Part shown: in pieces, positions 9,910 to 18,703 of the stretch | Numbering within the stretch: position 1 is the stretch's first letter | Layout of the letters: each line of letters opens with the position of its first letter | NCBI RefSeq assembly: GCF_001423765.1 | Contig: NZ_LMPG01000010.1 | Span: forward strand, 373,220 to 437,219 | Reading direction: 5' to 3' | Length of the DNA: 64,000 bases | From: Sphingomonas sp. Leaf343 | Lineage (GTDB): Bacteria; Pseudomonadota; Alphaproteobacteria; Sphingomonadales; Sphingomonadaceae | Program-made: the position numbers and the translations under genes | The notes under the pieces: model-generated | Told to the model about the DNA's origin: nothing | Database searches by the model: none | The model's input: only the letters and a program-made list of their open reading frames with translations

Positions 9910-11325
9910 ATGACCGGATCGACCAGGGGTCTGACGCGGCGCGACTGGATCGGTGGCGCGGCGGCCAGCGCGGGGCTTTTGCCGTTTGCGGACTCCGCCT
10001 CCGCGCGCCGGATCGCACCGAGCGACCGCGTCAACGTCGCCGCCATCGGGGCCGGCGGGATGGGGGCGCAGAACATGGGGAAGCTGACCGGGCAGAACGT
10101 CGTCGCGCTGGCCGACGTCGATTTCGCCCATGTCGCCAAGTCGCTGGTCGACAGCAAGGGTGCGGTCCGGCCCGACCGGCTGGCGTTGAAGGCCGCATAC
10201 GACAAGGCGGAGAAGTTCGCCGACTATCGCCGCATGCTCGACCGGCGCAAGGATATCGACGCGGTGGTGATCGCGACCCCGGATCACCACCACGCGATCG
10301 CCGCGAAGATGGCGATGGAGCGCGGGCTGCACGTCTATGTCCAGAAACCGCTGACCTACACCGTGCGCGAAGGTCGCACGCTGCTGGATCTGGCGCGCCG
10401 CAACCCGAAACTGGTCACGCAGATGGGCAATCAGGGCCATTCGGGCGACGATGGCCGCCGCGTCGTCGAGTTGATCCGCGGCGGCGTGATCGGACGGGTG
10501 CGCGAGGTCCAGGTGTGGACCAACCGCCCCGTCTGGCCGCAGGGCGTCGCGCGCCCGGCGGCGGTGGCGAAGCCCGCCAGCCTCGACTGGAACCTGTGGC
10601 TGGGACCGGCAGCGGTCGATTGGGGCTACAACCCCGATTACGCGCATTTCAACTGGCGCGGCTGGATTCCGTTCGGCGTCGGCGCGCTTGGCGATATGGG
10701 CGCGCACCTGATCGATTTCCCCGTCTGGGCGCTGCAGCCGGGCCTGCCGACCCGCGTCGAGACGCGGCACAGCCATTGGGGCGGCGACGACGATCTTTGG
10801 GACGGCAAGCCGCCCGCCGAACTGTCCAGCTATCCGCTGGCGAGCATCACCACCTATCGGTTCGGCAATGCGAAGAACGGGCCGCTGACGTTGACGTGGT
10901 ACGATGGCGGGCTGATGCCGCCGACGCCCGATGCTATGCCCGCGACGGTGCGGATGAATCCCGATGGCGGCGTGCTGTATATCGGCGAGCGCGGCATGCT
11001 GATGCACGAGACCTATGGCGAGAAGCCGGTGCTGATCGGCGACGGGACCGAGGCGCGGGCCGCCGCGGTGCCGATCTCCCTCCCGCGCATACAGGGTGGC
11101 CGCGACGGGCATGAGATGAACTGGATCCGGGCGATCCGCGGCGAGGAAGCGATCTCCTCCCCGTTCGCGACGGCGGTCCCGCTGAACGAGACGATGATCC
11201 TTGGCATGGTCGCGCTGCGGGCGGAACAGGCGATCGAGTATGATGGCGCGGCCGGCCGGATCACCAACATACCCGACGCGAACCGCTTTCTCGACCGGCA
11301 ATATCGTCCGGGCTGGACGCTCTGA
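9910..11325 (+). CDS. Gfo/Idh/MocA family oxidoreductase with Tat signal
   Basis: A 471-residue NAD(P)-dependent dehydrogenase-like protein. A twin-arginine leader (R10-R11 in LTRRDWIGGAAASAG) indicates folded export to the periplasm. The Rossmann core starts near residue 41 with VAAIGAGGMGAQNMG; the conserved lysine region reads VYVQKPLTYTVREG, where most family members have EKP. The C-terminal domain contains ALGDMGAHLIDF. Such Tat-exported members are common in sugar-utilising bacteria and probably act on a sugar or sugar acid, but the substrate is not visible. AGGAG lies about 11 bases before the ATG. The gene stands alone and ends at a strong hairpin shared with the convergent TonB-dependent receptor gene. 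Confidence 0.9.
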   Translation: MTGSTRGLTRRDWIGGAAASAGLLPFADSASARRIAPSDRVNVAAIGAGGMGAQNMGKLTGQNVVALADVDFAHVAKSLVDSKGAVRPDRLALKAAYDKAEKFADYRRMLDRRKDIDAVVIATPDHHHAIAAKMAMERGLHVYVQKPLTYTVREGRTLLDLARRNPKLVTQMGNQGHSGDDGRRVVELIRGGVIGRVREVQVWTNRPVWPQGVARPAAVAKPASLDWNLWLGPAAVDWGYNPDYAHFNWRGWIPFGVGALGDMGAHLIDFPVWALQPGLPTRVETRHSHWGGDDDLWDGKPPAELSSYPLASITTYRFGNAKNGPLTLTWYDGGLMPPTPDAMPATVRMNPDGGVLYIGERGMLMHETYGEKPVLIGDGTEARAAAVPISLPRIQGGRDGHEMNWIRAIRGEEAISSPFATAVPLNETMILGMVALRAEQAIEYDGAAGRITNIPDANRFLDRQYRPGWTL

Positions 11326-11336
11326 CCGGCGAAAAG

Positions 11337-11375
11337 CCGGGGGCGGGGATCGTCACGAACGATCCCCGCCCCCGG
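11337..11375. terminator. Bidirectional hairpin between convergent genes
   Basis: A perfect 17-bp inverted repeat: left arm 11337-11353, loop CACGA, right arm 11359-11375. It lies in the 60-base gap between the Gfo/Idh gene (ends 11325) and the convergent TonB-dependent receptor gene (ends 11386). There is no long T-run on either side, so it may work as a strong hairpin or mRNA end-protector rather than a textbook intrinsic terminator. Confidence 0.75.
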
Positions 11376-11385
11376 CCGTCACGCG

Positions 11386-14253
11386 TCAGAAGGAGAAGCG
11401 CACGCCGGCGTCGTAGCGCGGCCCAAAGTTCTGGTAGGTCAGGAGCTGGTTGTCGAACCGGCCCGTGGTGAAATATTTCGCGTTGAACAGGTTGGTACCC
11501 TCCACGAACACCTGCAGGGCGGGCGTCACGTTGACGGCGACGCTGCCATCGAACTGGCCGTAATCGCGCACGAAGATCGGCTCGTTGCCCGAACCGCCCG
11601 CCAGCTGCCGCAGGAAGCGTTCGCGACGGTTATAGGCGATGCGGGCCGAGATGCCGTATTTCTCGTAAAAGACCGTCGCATTCTGCGAATTGCCGATCCC
11701 CTCCGCAGCGAACGACTGACCGATCTGGTTGACGTCGAAGTCGCGGTTGGTGCTGACGAACGTCGCATTGGCCTGAACGCCGAAGCCGCTCAGCACGCCC
11801 GGCAGCCAGTCGAGCGTGTGCACCACGTTCAACTCCAGCCCCTTGATCTCCAGCGACTCGGCATTGCGAGGACGTCGCACGCTGAATTCGCCGAAGAACT
11901 GCCCGCCGCGTTGCGTAATCAGCCCGCCGACCGGCAGCCGCACACCCTGTGCGTTGCCGGCGTTGGCGATCGGGATCGATTCTGCGGCGAAGGTTTGAAC
12001 GATGAAGTCGTCGACCTTCTTGAAGAACACCGCCGCCGACAGCGTCGTGGTTGGTGTCGGATACCACTCCACCGACAGGTCGGCGTTGTTGGCGCGATAC
12101 GGCTTCAGTTCGGTGTTGCCGCCGCTGGCGCTCAGCGTCGCCGGGCGCAGCGTGTCGGTGTTAAAGGTCGGGGCCAGGTCGCCGATCGCGGGCCGGGTCA
12201 GCGTCTTGTACGCGGCGACGCGGACCTGCAGCTTGGGTGTCAGATTCAACCGCACGTTCGCGGCCGGCAGGAAGTTGCTGTACGACGATTCGCGTGAGAT
12301 CGCGACGCCCGCCGGGCTGGCGAACACACCGACATAGATCGTCGGATCGGTCGGCGGATTGCCGCCGGTCGGCGTCAGATCGACGAGCTGACGCTGCTGC
12401 CCGAACGAGCTGAGTTCCGTATATTCGTATCGCGCGCCGACGTTGACGAACAGCGGCATGGCGCCGACGTCCGCCTCGAAATCGAAATCGGCATAGCTGG
12501 CATAGACCGTCTCCCTGACGCGGGCCGACGGTTGCGGCGTGGCGGCATAGCCGTTGACCCTTGCATACCGGGCGGCCGTCGTGCCGGCCGCCAGACCCTG
12601 GGCCCGATCCAGCGCGGACGTCGCGGCCGCGCTGGTCAGGAAATCGAGATAGCGGCGTGGGTCGAAGGTCAGGAAGGTCAGCGGGACCGAACCACTCTTC
12701 GCGCCCAGTCCATCCATCGTGAACGACGACAGCAGGGACGGATCGGCCAGCGTCGGATAGCCGCAATAGACGCAACCGACATCGTCTGCGGACGTGATCG
12801 GGACGTTGTTCTTGTTGCGCGAGGTGCGCGCCACACCGAAGCGGAAGGCCTTGAACAGCGTGTTCTCCGGCTTCCATTCGTTGTTCCAGCGGTATTCCGT
12901 CACCTTCTCGGTGATGTCGTTGCCGTTGACGCCCGCGATGTGCGTGCGGCCCAGTGCCGGATTGCTCAGCACGCCCGTGCCATAGCCGGAGGTGGAGCCG
13001 ATGCCGCCATTCTCCGCCTGGGTGAAGCTGTACTGCGACGGCGAGCCGATGACGGCGAAATAGGATTTGCCGCCACCCGCGTTCTTGGCGCGCGACCAGG
13101 TCGCATCCAGCACCATCTTGAACTCGTCGGTGGGGTTCCATTCGACGTTACCGCCGGCTTCCCACGTCGTCGTTTCACGCACCGCGCCCGACGAGATGAA
13201 GTCGGCATTGCCGCTGGTGGTCAGCGACGTGATCGTGCGGTTCCCGTCAATCGTCGCGGCGGTATATTGCGACGGCTCGAACCAGCTGCCGAGCGCGCGC
13301 GTGGTCGAATCGCTCTTGAACTTGTTGTACAGCCCGTCGACCGTGAAGGTCAGCGTGTCGCTGGCCTCGTACTGCGCGACCAGCGTGGCACCGAGCCGGG
13401 TGCGGACGTCGCGCGCATTGCCGACATCCTGGTTCCGTGGCGCATAGACGTTTCGAAACAGCGGCGCAGCGTTCGGCCCGACCGTCGTGTTGGGCAGATA
13501 GCCGCCGTTCGTGACGGAATCGATCGACGCGATACGCTTCTGGTATGACAAGGACGCCAGCAATCCCAGCCGACCATCGGCGAAGGTGTTGCTGAGCAGG
13601 CCGAACAATTGCGGCGTGAACTTCTCGCTGTTCTTCTCGTACAGCGCCTTGGCGCTGACGATGCCCTTGAACTCCTTCAGGTCCAGCGGGCGCGGGGTCT
13701 GGATATTGATCGTCGCGCCGATGCCGCCGCCCTGCAGCGACGCCTGCGAGCTCTTGTAGACCTGCGCGCCGCTGATGAGTTCGGCCGGGATCAGGTCGAA
13801 CGAGAAAGCGCGGTTGAAATTGTCGCTGGCGAAGCTGCGGCCATTGAACAACACGGTGTTGAACTGTGGTCCCAGACCGCGAACGGTGACCGACTGGCCC
13901 TCACCGTTGCTGCGGTCGATCGCGACACCCGGAATGCGCTGAAGCGATTCGGCCACGTTGGCGTCGGGAAACTTGCCGAGGTCTTCGGAGGAGATCGCAT
14001 CGAGGACACCGATGGCATCGCGCTTCTGTGCGGCGGATGTTGCGATGCTGGCGCGGATACCGGTGACGACGATGTCGTCGGCGGCTTCTTCCGTCTGCGG
14101 CGGCAGGCTCGCGGCCGGATCCTGCACCGTCGGCGCCGTCGTCTGCGGCATGGCCATCGCGGGCGTGGCGGCCATCAGAGCGATGAGCGCGCTGGCCAGT
14201 CCACACGCAGAATACGTCGCGTTACGCTTGAGTTGTCCCTGAGTTTTGCCCAT
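11386..14253 (-). CDS. TonB-dependent outer-membrane receptor
   Basis: A 955-residue outer-membrane protein with a cleavable signal peptide (ends near PAMAMPQ, residue 35). The plug domain spans about residues 60-180: DDIVVTGIRASI is the TonB-box-like segment, then FPDANVAESLQRIPGVAIDR and VRGLGPQFNTVLFNGR. A long beta-barrel ends in the aromatic terminus DAGVRFSF. There is no N-terminal STN signalling domain. This TonB-dependent receptor type (FPDANVAESLQRIPGV) is abundant in Sphingomonas and Caulobacter and typically imports oligosaccharides, often beside flavin halogenase-like and SapC genes, as here. Substrate unknown. It is transcribed divergently from the halogenase-like gene, and the 144-base gap holds an inverted repeat that could be its operator. 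Confidence 0.93.
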   Translation of the reverse strand: MGKTQGQLKRNATYSACGLASALIALMAATPAMAMPQTTAPTVQDPAASLPPQTEEAADDIVVTGIRASIATSAAQKRDAIGVLDAISSEDLGKFPDANVAESLQRIPGVAIDRSNGEGQSVTVRGLGPQFNTVLFNGRSFASDNFNRAFSFDLIPAELISGAQVYKSSQASLQGGGIGATINIQTPRPLDLKEFKGIVSAKALYEKNSEKFTPQLFGLLSNTFADGRLGLLASLSYQKRIASIDSVTNGGYLPNTTVGPNAAPLFRNVYAPRNQDVGNARDVRTRLGATLVAQYEASDTLTFTVDGLYNKFKSDSTTRALGSWFEPSQYTAATIDGNRTITSLTTSGNADFISSGAVRETTTWEAGGNVEWNPTDEFKMVLDATWSRAKNAGGGKSYFAVIGSPSQYSFTQAENGGIGSTSGYGTGVLSNPALGRTHIAGVNGNDITEKVTEYRWNNEWKPENTLFKAFRFGVARTSRNKNNVPITSADDVGCVYCGYPTLADPSLLSSFTMDGLGAKSGSVPLTFLTFDPRRYLDFLTSAAATSALDRAQGLAAGTTAARYARVNGYAATPQPSARVRETVYASYADFDFEADVGAMPLFVNVGARYEYTELSSFGQQRQLVDLTPTGGNPPTDPTIYVGVFASPAGVAISRESSYSNFLPAANVRLNLTPKLQVRVAAYKTLTRPAIGDLAPTFNTDTLRPATLSASGGNTELKPYRANNADLSVEWYPTPTTTLSAAVFFKKVDDFIVQTFAAESIPIANAGNAQGVRLPVGGLITQRGGQFFGEFSVRRPRNAESLEIKGLELNVVHTLDWLPGVLSGFGVQANATFVSTNRDFDVNQIGQSFAAEGIGNSQNATVFYEKYGISARIAYNRRERFLRQLAGGSGNEPIFVRDYGQFDGSVAVNVTPALQVFVEGTNLFNAKYFTTGRFDNQLLTYQNFGPRYDAGVRFSF

Positions 14254-14294
14254 CGCTATCCCTCCCGATTGAAGTCCCGCCTCGCTTGAACGGG

Positions 14295-14314
14295 ATCCTA
14301 GTCTTTGCTAGGAT
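14295..14314. promoter_or_regulatory. Candidate operator between receptor and halogenase-like genes
   Basis: An inverted repeat ATCCTAG - TCTTTG - CTAGGAT in an AT-rich 144-base divergent gap. It lies about 41 bases upstream of the receptor start and 83 bases upstream of the halogenase-like start. A looser pair CGGGAA/TTCCCG sits at 14334-14361. The placement suits a shared regulator of the two units, but no regulator gene is adjacent and the site is unproven. Confidence 0.4.
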
Positions 14315-14397
14315 TATTGTCTGATTAATACAACGGGAAAATGAAAACGATTTTATTCCCGCGAAAAACAGGGACTTAGATGTTAAATGGAGGGGAA

Positions 14398-15945
14398 ATG
14401 GGCGGCAAATCTGCCGCCACCGTGAACACCGTCATCGTCGTGGGCGGCGGCTCGGCGGGCTGGCTGGCAGCCTGTCGGTTGGCCGCGCAGGCGAAGCGGA
14501 CCGGAAGCGGCGTCTCGGTCACGCTGGTAGAATCCGATCGTATTCCGACGATCGGAGTCGGTGAAGGCACGTGGCCGACGATGCGGAACACCCTGGCGAA
14601 GATCGGCATCAGCGAGACGGAGTTCATCCGGTCCTGCGATGCCGCGCTGAAACAGGGTGCGCGGTTCGTCGGCTGGACGGACGGACAACCGGGCGACGCC
14701 TATTATCACCCCCTGAATCCGCCCGCCGGCGCGAGCGAGATCGACCTTGCGCCCTATTGGCTGGGCCGGTCGACGGATTTTGCGGATTGCGTCGACTATC
14801 AGGCGGCCCTGTGTGAGGCGGGACTGGCACCCAAGACGATCACCTCGGCCGAATATGCCGGCCACGCCAATTACGCCTATCATCTGGACGCCGGCAAGTT
14901 CGCCACGATGCTGAGGGAGCACGCAACGGGCGCGCTGGGCGTGACGCATGTGATCGGCGACGTGGCGCGCGCGAACCAGGCGGACAACGGCGACATCCTC
15001 GATGTGGAGATGGCGGACGGCCGGCGGATCGCGGGCGACCTGTTCGTGGATTGTACCGGGTTCGCCGCCCTGCTGATCGGCGGCGTGTACGGCGTTCCGT
15101 TCGAAAGCTGTCGCGACGTGCTGTTCGCCGATCGCGCCATCGCGATGCAGGTTCCGCATGCCAGCGACGACGACCCGATCGCCTGCCACACGATCTCCAC
15201 TGCGCAGGACGCCGGCTGGATCTGGGACATCGGGTTGTGGACGCGGCGCGGCGTCGGCCACGTCTACAGCAGCGCCCATACCAGCGACGACGCAGCGGAG
15301 GCGGCGCTGCGCCGCTATGTCGGACCGGCGGGCGACGACCTGTCGGTGCGGACGATCCGGATCGACGGTGGCCACCGCGAACGCTTCTGGCAGAACAATT
15401 GCGTCGCGGTCGGGCTGTCGGCGGGCTTCATCGAACCGCTGGAGGCATCGGCGCTGATGCTGATCGAGGCATCGATGGACGCCATCGCCGAACGCCTGCC
15501 GCGGACGCGATCGGCGATGAATCTGGCGGCGCGGCAGTTCAACGCCACGTTCCGCCACCACTGGATGCGGATCATCGAGTTCCTGAAGCTGCATTACGTC
15601 ATCACGCAACGGACGGACACGGACTTCTGGCAGGACAATGTCGCGGCGTCCTCGATCCCGGACGGCTTGGAGGAACGGCTGGAGTTCTGGCGCCACCATT
15701 CCCCTGCCCCGCAGGATTTCCCGCATGCGCGTGAAGTCTTCTCGTGGCCGAGCTATCAATATGTCCTGCACGGCATGCGCTTCGCCAGCCGCTACCCGCC
15801 GGTCGGCACCGCGACGCCGGAGGCGGCGATGGCCGCCGGCCTGATCACCCGCAATGAGCGGATCCGCGGCGACCTGATCGCGCGGGCGCCCGCCCACCGC
15901 GACCTGCTGCGCGCGGTGCGGAACTATGGATTGCAACGCGTATGA
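14398..15945 (+). CDS. Flavin-dependent tryptophan-halogenase-like protein
   Basis: A 515-residue flavoprotein. The N-terminal FAD site reads VVGGGSAGW (about 14-22). The family lysine is present at K85 (ALKQGARF). The signature WxWxIP appears as WIWDIG at 274-279, with Gly in place of Pro; the FAD loop GLSAGFIEPLEASAL is near 345. The family halogenates tryptophan or other aromatic groups using FADH2, but the members beside TonB-dependent receptors in Sphingomonas/Caulobacter have no proven substrate and may not be halogenases. The start at 14398 follows GGAGG at 4-nt spacing; an ATG six codons upstream has no ribosome site. It overlaps the SapC gene as ATGA, so the two are coupled. Confidence 0.88.
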   Translation: MGGKSAATVNTVIVVGGGSAGWLAACRLAAQAKRTGSGVSVTLVESDRIPTIGVGEGTWPTMRNTLAKIGISETEFIRSCDAALKQGARFVGWTDGQPGDAYYHPLNPPAGASEIDLAPYWLGRSTDFADCVDYQAALCEAGLAPKTITSAEYAGHANYAYHLDAGKFATMLREHATGALGVTHVIGDVARANQADNGDILDVEMADGRRIAGDLFVDCTGFAALLIGGVYGVPFESCRDVLFADRAIAMQVPHASDDDPIACHTISTAQDAGWIWDIGLWTRRGVGHVYSSAHTSDDAAEAALRRYVGPAGDDLSVRTIRIDGGHRERFWQNNCVAVGLSAGFIEPLEASALMLIEASMDAIAERLPRTRSAMNLAARQFNATFRHHWMRIIEFLKLHYVITQRTDTDFWQDNVAASSIPDGLEERLEFWRHHSPAPQDFPHAREVFSWPSYQYVLHGMRFASRYPPVGTATPEAAMAAGLITRNERIRGDLIARAPAHRDLLRAVRNYGLQRV

Positions 15946-16649
15946 GCCGGGTGCGCCCTCTCGATCGATCCGCGCATGGCGCGCTGCGCTTCGACCCCGG
16001 CATCGTGTCCTCGCCGCAGACGATCGTGCAGATCGGCCTGTCGGAGATCGCGCTGGTGGCGGCGGACATGCCAGTGTGTCTGGCGAAGGATGCGAATACC
16101 GGCCGGTTCAATCTGGTCGCGCTGCTCGGGCTGATCGAGCCCGGCAATCTGTTCTGCGTCGAGGGGCGGATGCACGCGACCTATTGTCCGCGCGCGTTGC
16201 AACTGACCGGGTTCCGGCTTGATCCGGCCGGCGTCGCCGGGCTGGCGGTGGACGAGGCGGACGGCGCGATCGGGGCAGTCGCCGGGCAGCCGCTGTTCGT
16301 GGACGGGGAGTCGACCGCGCTCCTCGCCGACATCGCGGTGGCGTTGCATCGCCTGATCGCCGATATCGGTGCGGCGCGCGACGTGATCGGCGACTATGCC
16401 GGAAAACGGCTGATCCGGCCGTTGCGGCTCACGCTGCAAGGCGACGACGGGCGCGAGCACGGGATCGACGGCCTGTACACGATCGATACGGAGGCGTTGG
16501 CGAACCTGCCCGATGCGGATGTGCTGGCGCTGCACCGTGCCGACCGGCTCGCGCCGGCGACGATCATGGCGGCGTCCCTCGTTCAGATCGAGAGGCTGTG
16601 CCAGCTCAACAATGCCCGCCATGCACGGGTGCTCCGGATTCTCCCCTAG
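15942..16649 (+). CDS. SapC family protein
   Basis: A 235-residue protein of the SapC type. The family pattern is recognisable: an early segment VALVAADMPVCLAK-like (ALVAADMPVCLAKDA), then NLVALLGLIEPGNLFCVEGR and YCPRALQLTGFRLD, and a C-terminal helix QIERLCQLNN. The name comes from a Campylobacter S-layer gene cluster, but in Sphingomonads and Caulobacter these genes sit with TonB-dependent receptors and halogenase-like genes, and their function is unknown. No signal peptide is visible, so it is probably cytoplasmic. It starts at ATG 15942, overlapping the previous stop (ATGA), and is followed 63 bases later by a TonB-like gene. Confidence 0.85.
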   Translation: MSRVRPLDRSAHGALRFDPGIVSSPQTIVQIGLSEIALVAADMPVCLAKDANTGRFNLVALLGLIEPGNLFCVEGRMHATYCPRALQLTGFRLDPAGVAGLAVDEADGAIGAVAGQPLFVDGESTALLADIAVALHRLIADIGAARDVIGDYAGKRLIRPLRLTLQGDDGREHGIDGLYTIDTEALANLPDADVLALHRADRLAPATIMAASLVQIERLCQLNNARHARVLRILP

Positions 16650-16712
16650 CATACAGGGCGCCAGCCGCTCTCGCGCATTGCGAAAGCGCCGGTTGCGCAT
16701 CATCTCCGCCTG

Positions 16713-17450
16713 GTGACGAGATCGACACCCCTTCGCGAACGGGCGGGAGCCGCGGCATCCACCGCGCTGACCGTGGGCATGCTGGGCTATGCGTTGATGC
16801 TGGGGCTGGCGTTCCGCGGACCGGCAATACCGGCGGAGCAGACGCTGGCGACGTTCGACGTGCCCCCCGACGCATCACCCCCCGAGCGTGTCGTGCCACC
16901 GCCGCGCAAGATCGCCCGGCCGAGCGGGAAAGCATCCCCGCCCAACCTCCGTTCCAGGGCGACGGAGGTCACCGCGCCGGAGCCGGTTATCTCGATTGCG
17001 CCGCCGCCCGTTGCCGTGGCGTCGCTGCCCGATACCGGCGTGCAGGCTACCTCCGGCGCATCCGATCGTGCGGGGCCGGGAACGGGTTCCGGCGGGATCG
17101 GCAACGGCCATGGCGCGGGCGGTGATGGCGATGGCGACGGCAGCGGCCTCGAACGCGTGCCGCGGCTGATCCGCGGCCGGATCAGGGGATCGGACATTCC
17201 CGATGCGGTACTCGATACCGGATTCCGCGGCGTCGTCGGCACGCGGTATCAGGTCGAAATTGATGGCCACGTGACCGGATGTATGGTCGTGCGATCGAGT
17301 GGGAACACGCTGATGGACCAAGCCACCTGCCGGGCGGTCGAGAAGCGGTTTCGCTACGATCCGTGGCGCGATGTCGATGGCCGGCCGGTCCGGTCGACGG
17401 TGCTGCGCGATCAGCAATGGGACATCGATCCGCCCGCGATTGACGGGTGA
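16713..17450 (+). CDS. TonB-like energy transducer
   Basis: A 245-residue protein with one N-terminal membrane helix (about residues 15-36), a proline-rich linker, a striking Gly/Asp-rich stretch (GNGHGAGGDGDGDGSG, about 130-146), and a C-terminal TonB-like domain. That domain carries the pattern GCMVVRSSGNTLMDQATC, then RFRYDPWRDVDGRPV, with the paired cysteines typical of Sphingomonad TonB-like proteins. It probably spans the periplasm and energises an outer-membrane receptor; the receptor encoded 2.5 kb upstream is the obvious candidate. GTG at 16713 is the chosen start. The gene ends 22 bases before the convergent mtnP gene. Confidence 0.8.
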   Translation: MTRSTPLRERAGAAASTALTVGMLGYALMLGLAFRGPAIPAEQTLATFDVPPDASPPERVVPPPRKIARPSGKASPPNLRSRATEVTAPEPVISIAPPPVAVASLPDTGVQATSGASDRAGPGTGSGGIGNGHGAGGDGDGDGSGLERVPRLIRGRIRGSDIPDAVLDTGFRGVVGTRYQVEIDGHVTGCMVVRSSGNTLMDQATCRAVEKRFRYDPWRDVDGRPVRSTVLRDQQWDIDPPAIDG

Positions 17451-17471
17451 CCCGGCGACCCGGAGGTTCGA

Positions 17472-18350
17472 CTATCGTCGGGCGCCGCCCATCGCCCGCC
17501 CCGCCACCGGGTCCAGCTTCGCCGCCAGCGCCGCGTCCCTCAAGCCCGGCGCGGTGATGATCGCGGTGTCGAGCACCGTATCGATCGGCGATGCAGGCCG
17601 CTCCTCCGGCAAGCCCAGCAGCAGACGGCGGACCGTCTCGCGCGCCAGCGCGCCGTTCGCTCCGACCTGCGCCAGCACGGCGGCGACATCGACGGCGGCT
17701 TCACCCTCCCGCCACGCATCGTAATCCGTCACCATCGCGATCAGGGCGTACGGAAGCTCCGCCTCCCGCGCGAGCTTCGCCTCGGGCATCGCGGTCATGC
17801 CGATCACGTCCGCGCCCCAGCTTCGATACAGCTGGCTCTCTGCACGCGTCGAGAAGGCCGGACCTTCCATCGCCAGATAGGTGCCGCCCGCGTCCACGCC
17901 CGCCCCGGCGTCGCGCGCGGCCTTCGCCGCGAAACCGGACAGGCGTGGGCAGACCGGTTCCGCCATCGGCACGTGCGCCACCAGCCCGGTTCCGAAGAAA
18001 CTGTTCGGACGTGACGTGGTGCGGTCGATGAACTGGTCGACGATCGTAAAGCTGCCCGGCGGCCGGTCCTCGCGCAACGACCCGACGGACGAGATCGCCA
18101 GCAGGTCGGTGACGCCCAGCCGCTTCAACGCATCGATGTTGGCGCGGGCATCGATCTCGCCCGGCGCGATGCGGTGGCCGCGGCCGTGGCGGGGCAGGAA
18201 GGCGACGCGGGCATGACCGATCCACCCGGTCAGGATCGCATCGGACGGCTCGCCCCAGGGGCTGTCGACCCGCTGCCATTCCGCATCCTGCAAGCCGTCG
18301 ATCGCGTAGAGCCCCGATCCGCCGAGGATACCGATCGTCCAGCCACGCAT
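17472..18350 (-). CDS. mtnP: S-methyl-5'-thioadenosine phosphorylase
   Basis: A 292-residue phosphorylase of the PNP/MTAP family. It cleaves methylthioadenosine with phosphate to adenine and methylthioribose-1-phosphate. Motifs: GILGGSGLYAI at the N-terminus, FLPRHGRGHRIAPGEIDARA, MEGPAFSTRAES (the MTAP-type substrate loop) and IGMTAMPEAKLAREAELPYA. The start chosen is ATG 18350, which gives MRGWTIGILGG and overlaps the sufA stop as TGATG; a longer frame upstream lies in sufA. It is therefore the last, translationally coupled gene of the SUF operon, an unexpected partner. Family members can also act on 5'-deoxyadenosine, the by-product of radical-SAM Fe-S enzymes, which may explain the link (inference). 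Confidence 0.92.
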   Translation of the reverse strand: MRGWTIGILGGSGLYAIDGLQDAEWQRVDSPWGEPSDAILTGWIGHARVAFLPRHGRGHRIAPGEIDARANIDALKRLGVTDLLAISSVGSLREDRPPGSFTIVDQFIDRTTSRPNSFFGTGLVAHVPMAEPVCPRLSGFAAKAARDAGAGVDAGGTYLAMEGPAFSTRAESQLYRSWGADVIGMTAMPEAKLAREAELPYALIAMVTDYDAWREGEAAVDVAAVLAQVGANGALARETVRRLLLGLPEERPASPIDTVLDTAIITAPGLRDAALAAKLDPVAGRAMGGARR

Positions 18351-18703
18351 CAGACGGTGAAGCTCTCGCCGCAGCCGCACGCGCCCTTGGCATTCGGATT
18401 CTGGAACACGAAGCCGGCGGTGAAATCGTCCTCCACCCAGTCCATCGTCGATCCGATCAGGTAGAGGATCGACCCGCCATCGACGAACAATGTGCCGCCG
18501 GGCGTGTCGATTCGTTCGTCGAAGGGCTTCGCCTCCGTCACGTAATCGACCGAATAGGCAAGGCCGGAGCAGCCGCGCTTGGGGGTCGACAGCTTGACGC
18601 CGACCGCGTCCGCGGGCGCGCGGCCCATCAGGTCGGCGATCCGCGCCTCGGCGCTGGCTGTCAGGTTCAACGCGGCGGGCCGCGCGCGCAGCGTGGTGGC
18701 CAT
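18350..18703 (-). CDS. sufA: Fe-S cluster assembly accessory protein (SufA/ErpA type)
   Basis: A 117-residue HesB/IscA family carrier. The three conserved cysteines are C45 (RGCSGLAY) and C109/C111 (ACGCGESF). These proteins receive clusters from the SufBCD scaffold and pass them to target enzymes. The ATG at 18703 overlaps the stop of the preceding SufT-like gene as TAATG. Within a SUF operon SufA is the natural name, though the sequence alone does not separate SufA from ErpA. Confidence 0.93.
   Translation of the reverse strand: MATTLRARPAALNLTASAEARIADLMGRAPADAVGVKLSTPKRGCSGLAYSVDYVTEAKPFDERIDTPGGTLFVDGGSILYLIGSTMDWVEDDFTAGFVFQNPNAKGACGCGESFTV

Noticed and set aside
14383..15936. A 517-codon minus-strand frame opposite the halogenase-like gene
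   Set aside because: Arg/Asp/Gln-rich shadow of a clearly conserved flavoprotein gene.
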